Source: Leucaena leucocephala | Taxonomy: Eukaryota > Streptophyta > Magnoliopsida > Fabales > Fabaceae | Direction of reading: 5' to 3' | Length of the DNA: 64,000 nt | Assembly: GCA_037074615.1 (NCBI GenBank) | Contig: CM073534.1 | Location: 7,994,861-8,058,860, forward strand | Part shown: positions 1-10,509 of the stretch, in pieces | Layout of the letters: the number at the start of each line of letters is the position of its first letter | Numbering within the stretch: position 1 is the stretch's first letter | The notes under the pieces: generated by a model | What the model saw: only the letters and a program-made list of their open reading frames with translations | What the model was told of the DNA's origin: nothing | Databases searched by the model: none | Position numbers and translations under genes: made by a program

Positions 1-1278
1 GATTGACCCCTAGAACAACTTGATATTAAGAATGCCTTCCTCAATGAAGATTTAAAAGAGGAAGTGTACATGACACTCCCACCAGGTTTTGAAGCAGGAA
101 GACAGAACCAGGTATGTAGGCTGAGAAAATCCATCTATGGGCTGAAACAATCACCATGTGCCTGGTTTGACAGATTTTCTAGTGTTCTCAAGGTTGAAGG
201 GTATCAGCAAAGTTTATCTGATCACACGATGTTTGTATCCCGTCGTAATGACCTCATCACTATTATTATTGTCTATGTAGATGATATTATTGTCACAGGA
301 AATGATACTAAGGAGATTGATCGAATCAAGGTAGCCCTGAATCATGAATTTGAGGTCAAAGACCTTGGTAAGTTGAAATACTTTCTCGGTATGGAAGTAG
401 CAAGATCTAAGGGTGGTATTTATGTTTCTCAGAGAAAGTATATCCTCGATCTACTCAAGGAAACAGGAATGCTTGGGTGTAAACCTAGTAAAGTCCCTAT
501 CAGCACAGTAAAACAAAAGAAAAAGCTAACTGTGGTGGAAACTGACAAGGATGAGAACAAGCAGAAGAAACGAGAAAGGGATGAAATGAGAACAGACAAA
601 GGAAGATATCAAAGGTTAGTTGGGAAACTCATTTATCTCTCACACACACGTCCTGATATCGCCTTTGCAATGAGCGTTGCCAGTCAATATATGCATGATC
701 CACGGAAGAAACATATGGACTCAACTTACAAGATACTACAATACTTAAAAGGTACTCCTGGCCGTGGGCTATTCTTTAAAAAGAGCACAAATAGATCGGT
801 AGAAATCTACACCGATGCTGATTGGGCAGGATCACAAGAAGACAATCGATCAACCTCTGGCTATTGCACATTTGTATGGGGAAATCTTGTCACTTGGCAG
901 AGTCAGAAACAGAAAGTAGTGACTAAAAGTAGTGCAGAATCAGAATTACAAGCTCTTGCTCAAGGAATCATGGAGGGTCTATGGTTAGCAAGAGTTGCAA
1001 AAGAGGCTCATTTGAAGATAGATGCTCCATTAAAGTTATTTTGTGACAACAAGGCTGCTATAAATATGGCCTTGAACCTTATCCAGCATAGCAGAACTAA
1101 ACATGTGGAAATCGACAGACACTTCATTCGTGAGAAAGTAGAGGATGGGATTATGTACCTCACCTACATACCTACAAGGCTACAAACTGCAGATATTCTC
1201 ACCAAGGGACTACCAGAAGAAATATTTGAACGGCTTCTAGGCAAGTTGGACATGGTCAATATATATGATCCAACTTGA
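1..1278 (+). pseudogene. Ty1/copia polyprotein 3' part: reverse transcriptase and RNase H
   Basis: This is the C-terminal half of a copia-type Pol polyprotein, which copies retrotransposon RNA into DNA. From base 64 the frame is open for 404 codons to the TGA at 1276-1278. The YVDD catalytic motif is near residue 72. RNase H signs follow: the DADWAGS stretch, the KSSAESE block, LFCDNKAAINMA and ADILTKGLP. The same frame continues upstream to the window edge (QLDIKNAFLNEDL), but TGA at 4-6 falls where copia proteins carry a tryptophan, so this copy is probably broken by a nonsense change. It is otherwise well preserved, suggesting a fairly young insertion. An LTR begins eight bases after the stop. 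The gag, protease and integrase parts lie outside the window. Confidence 0.93.
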
Positions 1279-1285
1279 GGGGGAG

Positions 1286-1495
1286 TGTGGGAATATCCTA
1301 ATATCTAGGTCATTAATATTAGGATATTATTGTTAGAGATATTATTGTTATTTTAGAAATATATTAGATTTGATTTAGGTATAGTTATTAGGGATTTGAT
1401 TTTGTAGATTTGATTTTATCTTGGCACTGTGTATATATATGAGGTATGAGCTAAAGCAATATATAGCGAACAATTCATATTCTAAAAGCTCTTCA
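1286..1495 (+). mobile_element. 3' LTR of the copia element
   Basis: A purine tract (GAGGGGGAG) just after the pol stop is the polypurine tract, and the LTR starts with TGTGGGAATATCC at 1286. It is AT-rich with a TATA-like stretch near 1431-1440. The 3' end is estimated from a CA near 1495; the 5' LTR is outside the window, so neither the end nor the target duplication can be confirmed. Confidence 0.7.
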
Positions 1496-1948
1496 ATAAG
1501 CTCTGATGTTGATTTGTGCATCTTTTGACCCTCTAATCTGGATTTAAATTATTTTTTCTTTCTTTAATGTGATATGTTTTTACTGTTAGAATGCCTTTTC
1601 GAACATTAAATTATTTATTTATTCAGTAATGACTGTTTTTCTTAGAGAAATGTCTAGGAAATAAATTTAGACAAGTTGATCATGGGGAAGTACTAATTCT
1701 TCTGAAATGAACTTGTTTCCAATCATATATCAATTATGATGCTAAACTGTGATGTGCCAAAACCTCACTTGACTATCAAATTTCCAACTTAAGTATTTTT
1801 AAGATCTTTCTTTTTTTTACTGTCTAGCAAACTGCATTGCAAGTCATATGGTGGAAGAACTACTGGATATAATCATCATCAGTGCATCTTTTCAGATTGT
1901 TGCTGTTTTTCATTTGTCTGGATGACAATTAATGTGGTGCCATTGCAG

Positions 1949-2068
1949 GCTGACTTTGCTCTTGTTGCTGAAGCTTTGCTGGTTTGACTCATACATGCAA
2001 AGTGGCTGAATAAGGCAATATGTGTAAAGGTTGATTCAACATCTTCTGCTGAACCTTACATTATCAAG
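1949..2068 (+). other. Upstream part of KH-gene exon, with in-frame TGA
   Basis: A good acceptor (attgcag, ending at 1948) opens an exon that runs into the coding exon starting at 2069. Its reading frame is the same as that of the ATG at 2069 and looks protein-like (ADFALVAEALLV, then AKWLNKAICVKVDS). It is interrupted only by TGA at 1985-1987. Either this is a spliced 5' leader, or it is a former N-terminal coding stretch cut by a CGA-to-TGA type change. Any upstream exon would lie beyond the copia element. Confidence 0.45.
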
Positions 2069-5000
2069 ATGTCTGGGGTCAATTCATCTGCAGCACCTAC
2101 TGGTGGCCAAAAGCTTTCCATGCTTGCTGCCAAATCTGGATTTGTCATCCCTAAAAACAAATTATCTGGTTCATTAGTTCCAATCGTCAAGGGGGTTAAG
2201 AATCATGGGGACACTGGAACTACCAAAGAAGAAAGTTCAAAACAAATTCATAGGAAAACAAAATGGGGACCTGATCTGACACAGGATACTGCTGTTAGAA
2301 TAGGGAGAACTTTAGCTTTAAAGGTTCTTTTAGCAATTCTTTCTAGTAACTTCTGTTTATTTATGTTTTAACTTAACATTAGGTCTTTCATTCTTATTTA
2401 TATTCCATTATTAGTTTATTTAATATATTATTTTTGAAACGTTGAGATTTCATCTTGTTGCTTTTATGGATTTGAGTGAAACAGTCACATGCTTGTTTGC
2501 ACCACTTCATTTGCTTTCCATCAGTTACTTTTTGTTATGTTCATAAGTTCAAATATTTCTTTCGTTAAAAAGAAGAAAGGTTTAATTAAGATTGGTACAG
2601 ATGTGTTCATTGCTAAGCATCTGTGTGAAATGTATAATAATTACCTGCTAGTATTTAAAATTTCCTTACAAGATGGAGCCAATAGGAGAGCATAAGTAAA
2701 TAATCAGCTGAGCCTGGGTTCCTTTTAACTGTCAATAACTGATACTGCTTCTCTTTTTTCTAGATTCGTGTGGATCAAATTACACATCAGTTAAAATCAC
2801 AAAAGTTAGAGGTTGAGGATACCGAAGATTCATCATTAGGAGCTAAAAATCCAGTTCATAGCTACCCCAATACTGAAATTGATGACAAGGTTAACCATTG
2901 ACCATGTTCTCTCCTGCTTGTACTTTTTGTATCTGTTTACATCTTATTTAAGTTACTGATATGTATTCTTTTATATGAATAAACTATCTAAGAAGTCAGA
3001 AATGCTTGAGCATGAAAAGCGGGAAGCAATAGGTTTGTGTTCCTTGAAATGTATCTTTTCTTTGCACACGCACACAGACACATTGAGAAAAGGGTTTTAT
3101 CTTCTTCTTCTTCTTCTTTTTTTTTTTGCATTCCTTAAAATCATATACTGTTCATTTAGGATAATCTTGATGTAAATAATATCCAGGTGAAATATTAAGA
3201 TTGGATCCGAGTTACAAGCCTCCACTTGGTTTTAAACCATTGTTGAAAGAAGCCAGTGTCCCACTGCCTGTAAGTATCTATTACAAAAATTCTGTTGGAT
3301 CTTCTTTCTATTTAAGTGCCAATGTTGATTCCTTGTAGGTTTGGTGGAAAATAAAGACGCATTTCCAATATTTTAATTTCTCCTGTGTGCCTAGCTTGGG
3401 TTGTATAATTCTCTCTCATTTAATTGGACCAAGATATTTTGAGTATTTCTCTATTTTTTAAAGGGTAAAGAATTATTTATCATATGCAGCCAATATCCTA
3501 ATTATATTTGTAGAGCAATTTTACACATAATCTTTTTAATTTGGTGCAATTTCACTTATAATCTTTTTAATTTAATGCAATTCTTGGTACTTAAAAAATA
3601 AGATTATGGGTAAAATGCACCAAATTAAAAAGATTATGGATGAAATTGAACCAAATTAAAAATATTATGGGTAAAATTGCTCTACAAGTAATATTAGGAT
3701 ACTGGCCGCATATGAGAAATAATGTTAGGATATTAGGTGTTACTTTTCCCTTTTTTAAATTTATGTCATCTATGATCATTAAGGGCAAGGGAGAGGTTCT
3801 TTGGGCCATGTTTTACTATTTCATGTGATTTCAGTTGATGTGATGATTTTCATGAAAAAGATTAGGATGAGTCGATGAGATTGTTTTCCTTGTCTGTGAG
3901 ATTGTTAGTTGATTTGATCTTAAACTTCGATGGCTTGGTGTATTTGAATTGAACAGTCACACCAACTCCAATGTGACGCGCATGACATGATAAATTTGTT
4001 CCTATAACCTATTTTAAACCATGCATGTCATTTTTTGGCTGTGACAAGTATTGTAAAGAGTGTTAATTCATTGAAAGCATCACCTTTCTCAGATTTAAAG
4101 AAAGGGGGAAAAAGAATTTGCCTCTGCAAGAAAATCAAATGCGCAATTTTATTGACAGAAAAATGAAGGTCAATGAGAAACAATAGTTTTGTTCTTGAAA
4201 TACCTGATATTTCTTATTTGTCTGGTATTCTTTTATCGATGGATGTGTAGGCGAGTTTCTTATTATACTTGAAATGTTCCTTGAAATGTATCTTTTCTTA
4301 TTATTCTTTTATTGATGGATGTGTTTGCTTATTCTACTTGAGAGTTGAGACGATATTGAAAACTTGTCTGTATGTGTGTGATTGAGGTGGACTCTTAAAT
4401 GGAACAGTAACTTCTACATTTGCTTGCTGTTTGCATGTTGGTGCTATAATTTCTACATCCTTCTCTACAATTGCAATATTATTGGTAGGATATAATTATT
4501 GCTCTGAAGAGTTGATACTATTAAATGACGTCTCTTTCACTTTTGACATGCTTAGATTTGAATTCCTATTTATGAACTGTTCAATATTTTATTAAATTTC
4601 TCTTAAGCTACACATTACCCTTTTTTTTTGTACTCTGAAACTTACATCCCATGTAGAAGGGATGTGTTTCTCTAGTTTGATGCGAAAACAATCTGTTATA
4701 ATTTGTCAAATGGTTAATGTCTAAGTTATCTGAGGGTGAAGTTCTAATGCTCTAGTTATTCATGATTCTATGTGCAATATTATTTATATAGGTAAAAGAA
4801 TATCCTGGATTCAATTTTATCAGCCTAATATATGGGCCTGAAGGTGATAATCATAAGCGGGTAGAAAAGGTAAATAGCCTTTAGTTCTTTTTTCTTATAA
4901 TTCATGCTACCATGTATTACATGTAATATTAATGATCTGCAGTCTGCGGGCTGTATATTCTGCTGATTGAGATGACTAAATTGATATATATTTTCATTAA

Positions 5001-7019
5001 AAGATTACTTTTCTTGTGCGTGGATCAGGAAACTGGAGCCAAGATTGAAGTTCATGGGATCAAAGCGGGAGAGAAGGTTAGTCTGTTCCAAACAATCTTT
5101 TTGAAAAAAAAAAATTATCTTGTCAGTTATCCTTTCAATTTTATTTTGATGTTATTTGTAATTTAATTTTATAAGAAATATTTAGAAGTTATCATATGCT
5201 CCCACTTTTCCAGTCATTTAACCATTTCACTTTTAGGCTGAAATTAAACCAGGAAATGATTTCCACGATACTTATGAAGAGATGCTCGTTATTGTATCAG
5301 CTGATAGTTTTGAAAAAGTGGATGCAGCAGTGTCCATCATTGAACTGCTAATCACCTCTGTTACTGTAAGTTTCACAATTTTACATGATAAGCTTTGTGA
5401 TTTATCATTTATGGTTGGCTTAGTTATGGTTTAACATTTTTTTTAACCTTTTCAACATGGTTCTGTTATTTTGATCGCTGTAACTTGTAATAACAGTTGC
5501 TGTAATTATGCAGGGGAATTTATCTACTGCTTCTACAACTGCCATGTCAGTTTCTGTGGACAACACTAATGTTCCTAGCCAAAATGTAAACCATCCCCCT
5601 TCTCATCCCGTTTCTTTATCAATGGAAAACCAGGCCATGGTACAACCAGTAGCTGGAGTTACACAAATGCTTGGAGATCATTTTCAACACTCTGGTCCGT
5701 GGTTTTCAGCCATTTCTTCTCAAAACCCAGTGTTTGCTTCTTCTGGTAATGTAGCTCCTCCAAATCCTTCAGGCCTTCCTAGACCTCTCCATTTCCCATC
5801 ACAATCAATGAATTCTTCAAACGTCACCTCAACTTTTGCCGCTCAACATGCAACTTTCACTGGATTCAACTCAGTTATTCCAAATCGACCCGTTGTGCAA
5901 TCACAACCACCAAGAGAACATTTCCAGCATTCATTTCCCATGGGACTCGCTGGACCACCAAAAGATCCTTCCTTGGCTTCTATGCAGACTTCATTGGTTC
6001 CAACAAATGTTTCAGTTTCATTTCCATTAAATAGAAGCCAACCTGGACCAGGAGGACATCAGACATCAATGCCTTTGATGCTTCAACCTATGTCTGGTAT
6101 TTTGCCCACGCCTGTAGCGTACAGGTCATTGACATCTGTTGGTGCCTCTTCTGGACTAGCTGGAGTGTCTGGCAATATGGGACAAGTGGCTCCATCAGGG
6201 GTTCCTCCTCCTAGACCTGTTTCTCTACATGGACAACCTGATGTTGCATTTAAGCCACCGGTGTCAAATACGTCACATTCTACCACTTTTCCGCCCCATC
6301 ATGCAGGGCCAATGCAGCCACCAGGGCCAACTTATTCATCTATAAGTCATTCACCGGGATCAGGTTCATTTCCTTCACCTAGACTACCCAATTCACTTCC
6401 GTTATCCCAGCATTCTGGAATCCCTAACCCTGCTTGTGGAGTCACTTATCATAACCCTGGAAATCCGCTGCCTTTGTCGGGTCCAAATTTGGGAAATTTT
6501 ACTTTCCGACTACAGCAACCCAATGCACACTTTCAAGTGGTTTCCAGACCCAACACTGCTACCGAGGGTGGTGTAAGAGAGAAATCTTCTGGTCCTCGCC
6601 CACCATTCGTCAATCAAATCTTTCCAAGAACACAAATACACAACCAGGTGGATCAAACTAAAAATGTTCCATATGCGGGTCCCTTTGGAGGTGGACCCGG
6701 TTCCATCCCAATCCCTCCCAGACACACTGCATTACCATTTGCCAGTCAGCTTGATCCTAGGTCTGCAGTCCCACAAATGGCCATGAGGAATTTTTCCCCT
6801 TCCCCTCAATTGTCAAATTTTCCCAGTCCTGGACCTCCAAGGGCCGGAACCATGCAGATTCGACCAAATCATCCTGGCCAGAGGTGGCCAGAAATCCCAT
6901 TGCCTTCAAATCAACCGGTGGGTTCTGGTAAGCCAGTATTTCATTCTGACCAGATTTATGATCCTTTTTCACCCACTTCTGTAACAGCTCCACCGCCAAA
7001 AAATGATCCTGCAATGTGA
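2069..7019 (+). CDS. SF1/BBP-type KH-domain RNA-binding protein, Pro-rich tail
   Basis: Eight coding exons join in frame: 2069-2323, 2764-2889, 2993-3032, 3187-3269, 4792-4869, 5029-5076, 5237-5365 and 5514-7019, giving about 754 residues. All introns are GT-AG. Residues 60-168 (KTKWGPDL, then KREAIGEILRLDPSYKPP) resemble the helix-hairpin region before the KH fold of branchpoint-binding SF1. The KH domain is at about 169-253, opening VKEYPGFNFI, with the GXXG loop GPEG at 183-186 and then ETGAKIEVHG. Residues 254-754 are one large exon of low-complexity Pro/Ser/Asn/Gln/Gly sequence. By family knowledge it should bind single-stranded RNA in the nucleus, possibly in splicing; it lacks the zinc knuckle of true SF1. 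The ATG at 2069 is the first after the in-frame TGA at 1985. It is an SF1-like paralogue, not certainly SF1. Confidence 0.88.
2990..2996 (+). promoter_or_regulatory. Tandem NAGNAG splice acceptor, exon 3
   Basis: The acceptor of exon 3 reads AAGAAG, so splicing after 2992 or after 2995 both keep the frame and differ by a single lysine before SEMLEHEK. The sequence alone does not show which one is used. Confidence 0.5.
3453..3757. repeat. Foldback palindrome (MITE-like) in intron 4 of KH gene
   Basis: The two halves are imperfect reverse complements: TTGTAGAGCAATTTTAC near 3509 is mirrored by GTAAAATTGCTCTACAAG near 3672. Pairing extends outward through CATATGC(A/G)GCC to the A/T-rich ends, leaving only a short loop near 3593. 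There is no coding potential; both overlapping open frames are products of the palindrome. Likely a MITE or foldback element. Confidence 0.75.
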
Positions 7020-7490
7020 GAAAAATGAGCAGTGCCGGCATATACCTTAGAAGTTTTTGTTACAGATTTTTGCTGTCAGGATGCTAATTTCAATTTCAAT
7101 ACTACAAAAAAAAAACAAAAAAGAAAAAGAAAAGAAAGAAAGAATGGCAACAGGACATGCTTTCTATAGCCTACTAACTACAAGTCAAATTATATGATGA
7201 TAGGATATCTTCATTACTGCTTGTATTCCTTGTTGATGTTCATTTCCAAAAGGGATAATGATATATAAGTACATCGGAAAAAGGCAATTTACAAAATAGT
7301 CTCATTGAATGGCCTAATACTAGTGGAGTCTTGAGGGACTTAAATGAAATTAAAATTGAGCACATTTAAATAAATGCTCCCTAAATTTTTTTGTTTAAAT
7401 TCCTTATCCACGGATACCGATGTCATTCGCGGAAGCTCCAGCACCGGCAATGGAATAATTGTTAGGAAATGGGTGGTCAAAGTAGGATTC
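7020..7490 (+). other. 3' untranslated region of KH gene
   Basis: This follows the stop at 7017-7019. It carries an A-rich tract at 7106-7143 and an AATAAA hexamer at 7369-7374, a plausible polyadenylation signal. No gene was seen. Confidence 0.4.
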
Positions 7491-7495
7491 AATTT

Positions 7496-7723
7496 GGTTT
7501 GTTTGGTGGCCCGGTTTGAGGGATTTAGAAGGGGAGAGGAAATTTTTTTGAGTTAAATTTAAAAAATGTGGAGAAGTGGGGTTATAAAATCTTAATAAAG
7601 AGAAATTGTAAGATAAAAGAGTAAAAAAAATTATTAAAATTTTTTAAACCGATTTATTTAATTTTTTAAATCCAATTAAAAAAAAATACCCCTTCCCTTT
7701 AAATAAATCACACCAAACAGCCC
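7496..7723. mobile_element. Tourist-like MITE
   Basis: The terminal inverted repeats are GGTTTGTTTGGTG on the left and CACCAAACAGCCC on the right (reverse complement GGGCTGTTTGGTG), two mismatches in 13. The inner ends also pair. TTA follows the right end and TTT precedes the left, consistent with a mutated 3-bp PIF/Harbinger-type target duplication. It is 228 bp and non-coding. Confidence 0.6.
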
Positions 7724-7934
7724 TTAAAGGTATTTTAACCACTGGATCACTAGCATTTGTTGTTAATATGGAAAAGTATTATATAAAAATAATAAACAAG
7801 TTTCATAATGAGGATTACAACTTTTGTGCTGGGGACTGATTAGGACATGTTCATAAAATGACAACTGCTTTTAGATGGTAACCTAGATCTGAATAATGAA
7901 TTCAAGATTATTAATAACAACTCTTTTATATGCA

Positions 7935-7965
7935 ACTAGACTTAAGTCTGTGTGCGTTGCACGGG
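7935..7965 (-). mobile_element. Possible Helitron 3' terminus
   Basis: On the minus strand a GTGC/GCAC hairpin with a 3-base loop (7962-7952) is followed 12 bases later by CTAG and then T. This is the layout of a Helitron 3' end inserted between A and T. The stem is short, and no 5' TC end or Rep/helicase gene was found. Confidence 0.35.
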
Positions 7966-9004
7966 AGTTGTGTTGGTATAGGTTAATTCAAGATACATAT
8001 CTTTAAATTTTATTCCAAAACCAAGAATCTCACACACTTCATTGTCAAATAAATTTAATCAAATGCAAAAAAAAAAAAAAACTCAGATATTTTCCCAATT
8101 TCATTTTATATTAACTAATAAAAAAAGAAAGTTCTTTTTTTTTTTCACTTTGATTCTCTTTTCCTTTACACTTATATTGTTTCGGAAAGTTTGCAGATTA
8201 AAAAAAAAATAGAATTGAATTAAGTTCATCAAAGTCTCCAAAATTGAAGGAAGCACTTTGATGAATACGCCTTGGTGCCATGTAAACGGCAGAGGGGCCA
8301 AAATAATGTCTACAAAATCAAACCAAAAACCTTGGAGAATAATTCAAGGGTTTCAATGTTACTTCTCTTTTATTTGGCTCCCTTTGTGCTCTAAAAGTTG
8401 AGACTTGGATATCAAGAGACAAGAAGATTTTAAAGAGGGAAAAGAAAAGGATATCAGAATAGATATTCTCCAATATAGGAGTAATGTGAACATATATTTG
8501 ACAGCGAGAAAAACGAGAAGAAAAATAAAAAAGTACAAGTGAAAGAATGACGGCAAGAAATAATAGAATAAGACATTAATGGCATAAAATCTCTTGGGAT
8601 TAATTCAAACGTTTTGGTATTACCTTCTTATTTATGGCCCTTTTCTCTAAGCAATGAAGGGTGAGATGGAAAAGAAGTAATAGCAAAAAGAATATAAAAT
8701 GAAAACGGAGAAAAAGTGAAGAAAGAAAGTCATACCTGTTGATGAAAAAGGGAAATCAGAAGGTGAAAGCTTGCATGATTAGAGCCGAAAGGAAAAAACA
8801 TAACCACCCGGAAATCAAATACTATAGCCAATATGCTAAAAGAAAACACAAAAATCATAGAGAAAGATGTATAAAAGGGAAAATCGAAATCTATAACTAG
8901 GAATAAAAATGTCACTATTCTAAACTCATATTTTTTTAACATTCCAAAGTACTTTCAAGAGAACCTGAAATCATAATAACCAAAACACTAACCATTAGCT
9001 TGAT
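7966..9004. other. AT-rich intergenic DNA
   Basis: There are A-runs at 8068-8082 and a weakly repeated block: sequence near 8338-8395 resembles that near 8600-8655. No convincing gene or intact element was seen; the short open frames are low-complexity. Confidence 0.4.
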
Positions 9005-9344
9005 TTTACATAATCAAAGCTGCAAAATCCACCTAAATCTCTTTTCAATACCCTCAAACAAAATTCCATAGGTTCCTCTTAAGCATCAAAACCTGTGAAT
9101 TTAAGAGGATCTAACTTAATAAATTCTAATAACTTGACTAAAATATTATTTACTTCAGTAACATTACGGGTTTCTTCTCAAGTCCAATGCCTAGATGATA
9201 TAGAAATAACAAGGGACTATAGATTTGATAGTTTGGCTTTAAATAAAATTTCTTATAGAGGTCTAAGGGGTCGACTTCCCCTACTCCTAGCTCTCTTATG
9301 ACCTTATCCTCTGCCCCTAAGGGGAATTCACTTTGCTGAGTCAA
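9005..9344 (-). pseudogene. Ty3/gypsy gag remnant
   Basis: Minus-strand translation gives LLEFIKLDPLKFTGF followed by EEPMEF, which matches the conserved start of the plant gypsy gag domain (a leucine-rich LDPPKFTG block followed by a PxEF block). A stop codon lies between the two blocks, and further stops end the similarity near 9005. Upstream, 9344-9150 is an open frame of 64 codons in the expected leader/gag position. It lies between the PBS-like site at 9606-9617 and degenerate DNA, as expected for a decayed element reading leftward. Confidence 0.6.
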
Positions 9345-9605
9345 GCCTCTTTCTAAAACTCTATCTCTTCTAAAACTTCTACTAGCTGATGGACTTCTAA
9401 GCGATATTTCAATTTATACCAGAACATGAGGAATATTCAATTCCAAATGAGAGGAATATGCCATTAAAACCATGAGAAGAGAAAACACTCTGAGACTTCC
9501 TAAAAAGGCATTCAATGATGCCTCGATTATAATTATGTCCAGGTTCATAATGATAATTGAGACCTCACTGAAATATCCCTCTCCACATAGCTATAGAAGA
9601 CCTAA

Positions 9606-9617
9606 GCTTTGATACCA
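9606..9617 (-). other. Primer-binding-site-like sequence
   Basis: The minus strand reads TGGTATCAAAGC, close to the initiator-tRNA-Met primer site (TGGTATCAGAGC) that is common in plant LTR retrotransposons. It starts three bases after the TGACA end of the proposed LTR. Confidence 0.65.
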
Positions 9618-9620
9618 AAT

Positions 9621-10145
9621 TGTCATACCAAATATCCCTCTCCTAAAAAGGCATTCAATGCTTGTTTCAGGAAAACTATTCAAAACAAGCATTTTTTCGT
9701 AGGACTTAAACAGGCATGGACACACAGTCCATGAAGGTAACTAACCAATCCGGCATGGTTTGAGGCCACGAAAATAGGCATCGATACACAATCTCTGAGG
9801 GTGAATAACCAAGCGTAGCATGAGGCCACGAAAACAAGTGTGGACACACAGTCCACGAGAGTAACTAACCAATCCGATGTGACTCGAAGCCACAAAAATA
9901 GGAGCAGGTACGAGACCCACGAATAATAGGCACAGGTACAAGATCTACAAATAACAGTGTGAGAATAAATTCCACTAATAACCGGCACAAGTTTGAGACT
10001 CACGAATACCCATTGAGCTTGGGTTTAAGCATAGTGCACCAAGGACTAACAGTACTATTGTTAGTAACCAGCATTCTGTATTTCATCTTTTCTGAAAACC
10101 TTTCCAGTATGCGTGGGGTCCATATGACATGTAATGATCACAACA
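9621..10145 (-). mobile_element. Ty3/gypsy-type LTR
   Basis: Read on the minus strand, the block starts TGTTGTGATC at 10145 and ends TGACA at 9621, right before the PBS-like site and the gag trace. The length would be 525 bp. Its middle is a minisatellite. The start is inferred from TG only, since no second LTR was found in the window. Confidence 0.5.
9711..10010. repeat. Minisatellite inside the LTR
   Basis: There are three degenerate units of about 60-65 bp, starting near 9711, 9777 and 9837. Each has ACACA(G/A)TC, then AACCAA and GCCAC(A/G)AAAA. About four shorter units of around 28 bp follow (ACGAATAA/ACTAATAA endings) up to 10010. The open frame on the minus strand is a consequence of this repetition. 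Confidence 0.7.
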
Positions 10146-10509
10146 CTTTCTAATGCAATAATCTTTAGTAAGAATACTTCAAAATTTTAAAACCCCATCA
10201 TGAACGTTTAAAATAAAATATCAGTAGACTTATTTAAAGTATATGGAACAATTATCCAAATTATGAAATTCACATAAGAATATTTTATTGAAAAAATCAA
10301 TACAATATAATGTTTATAACAATCATTCTCCAAAACTTTCTTTATTCATTTTCTAGCATAAACTTAGTCACTTAATAACCAAATTGAAAGAAAATTGTTT
10401 CTAACAATTAAACCCATGAACTCAACTATGGGGTCAATGTTGTCATAGTGTATCAACACTGTATTGATACTCTCATTCCCAAATTATAGGTGTTCTATAA
10501 ATCTCTTTA
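10146..10509. other. AT-rich DNA between gypsy LTR and copia element
   Basis: No gene was seen. It may include decayed 3' parts of the neighbouring copia element; no LTR could be delimited. Confidence 0.3.

Noticed and set aside
3591..3828. Overlapping open frames on both strands
   Set aside because: They mirror each other because of the intron palindrome.
6083..7041. Minus-strand frames opposite the large KH-gene exon
   Set aside because: Shadows of the Pro-rich coding exon.
9711..9901. CRISPR-like spaced repeats
   Set aside because: The units are degenerate and contiguous, without unique spacers, and the genome is eukaryotic.
9680..10003. A 107-codon minus frame with repeated protein motifs
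   Set aside because: It is the translation of a degenerate minisatellite inside an LTR; no start context or domain.
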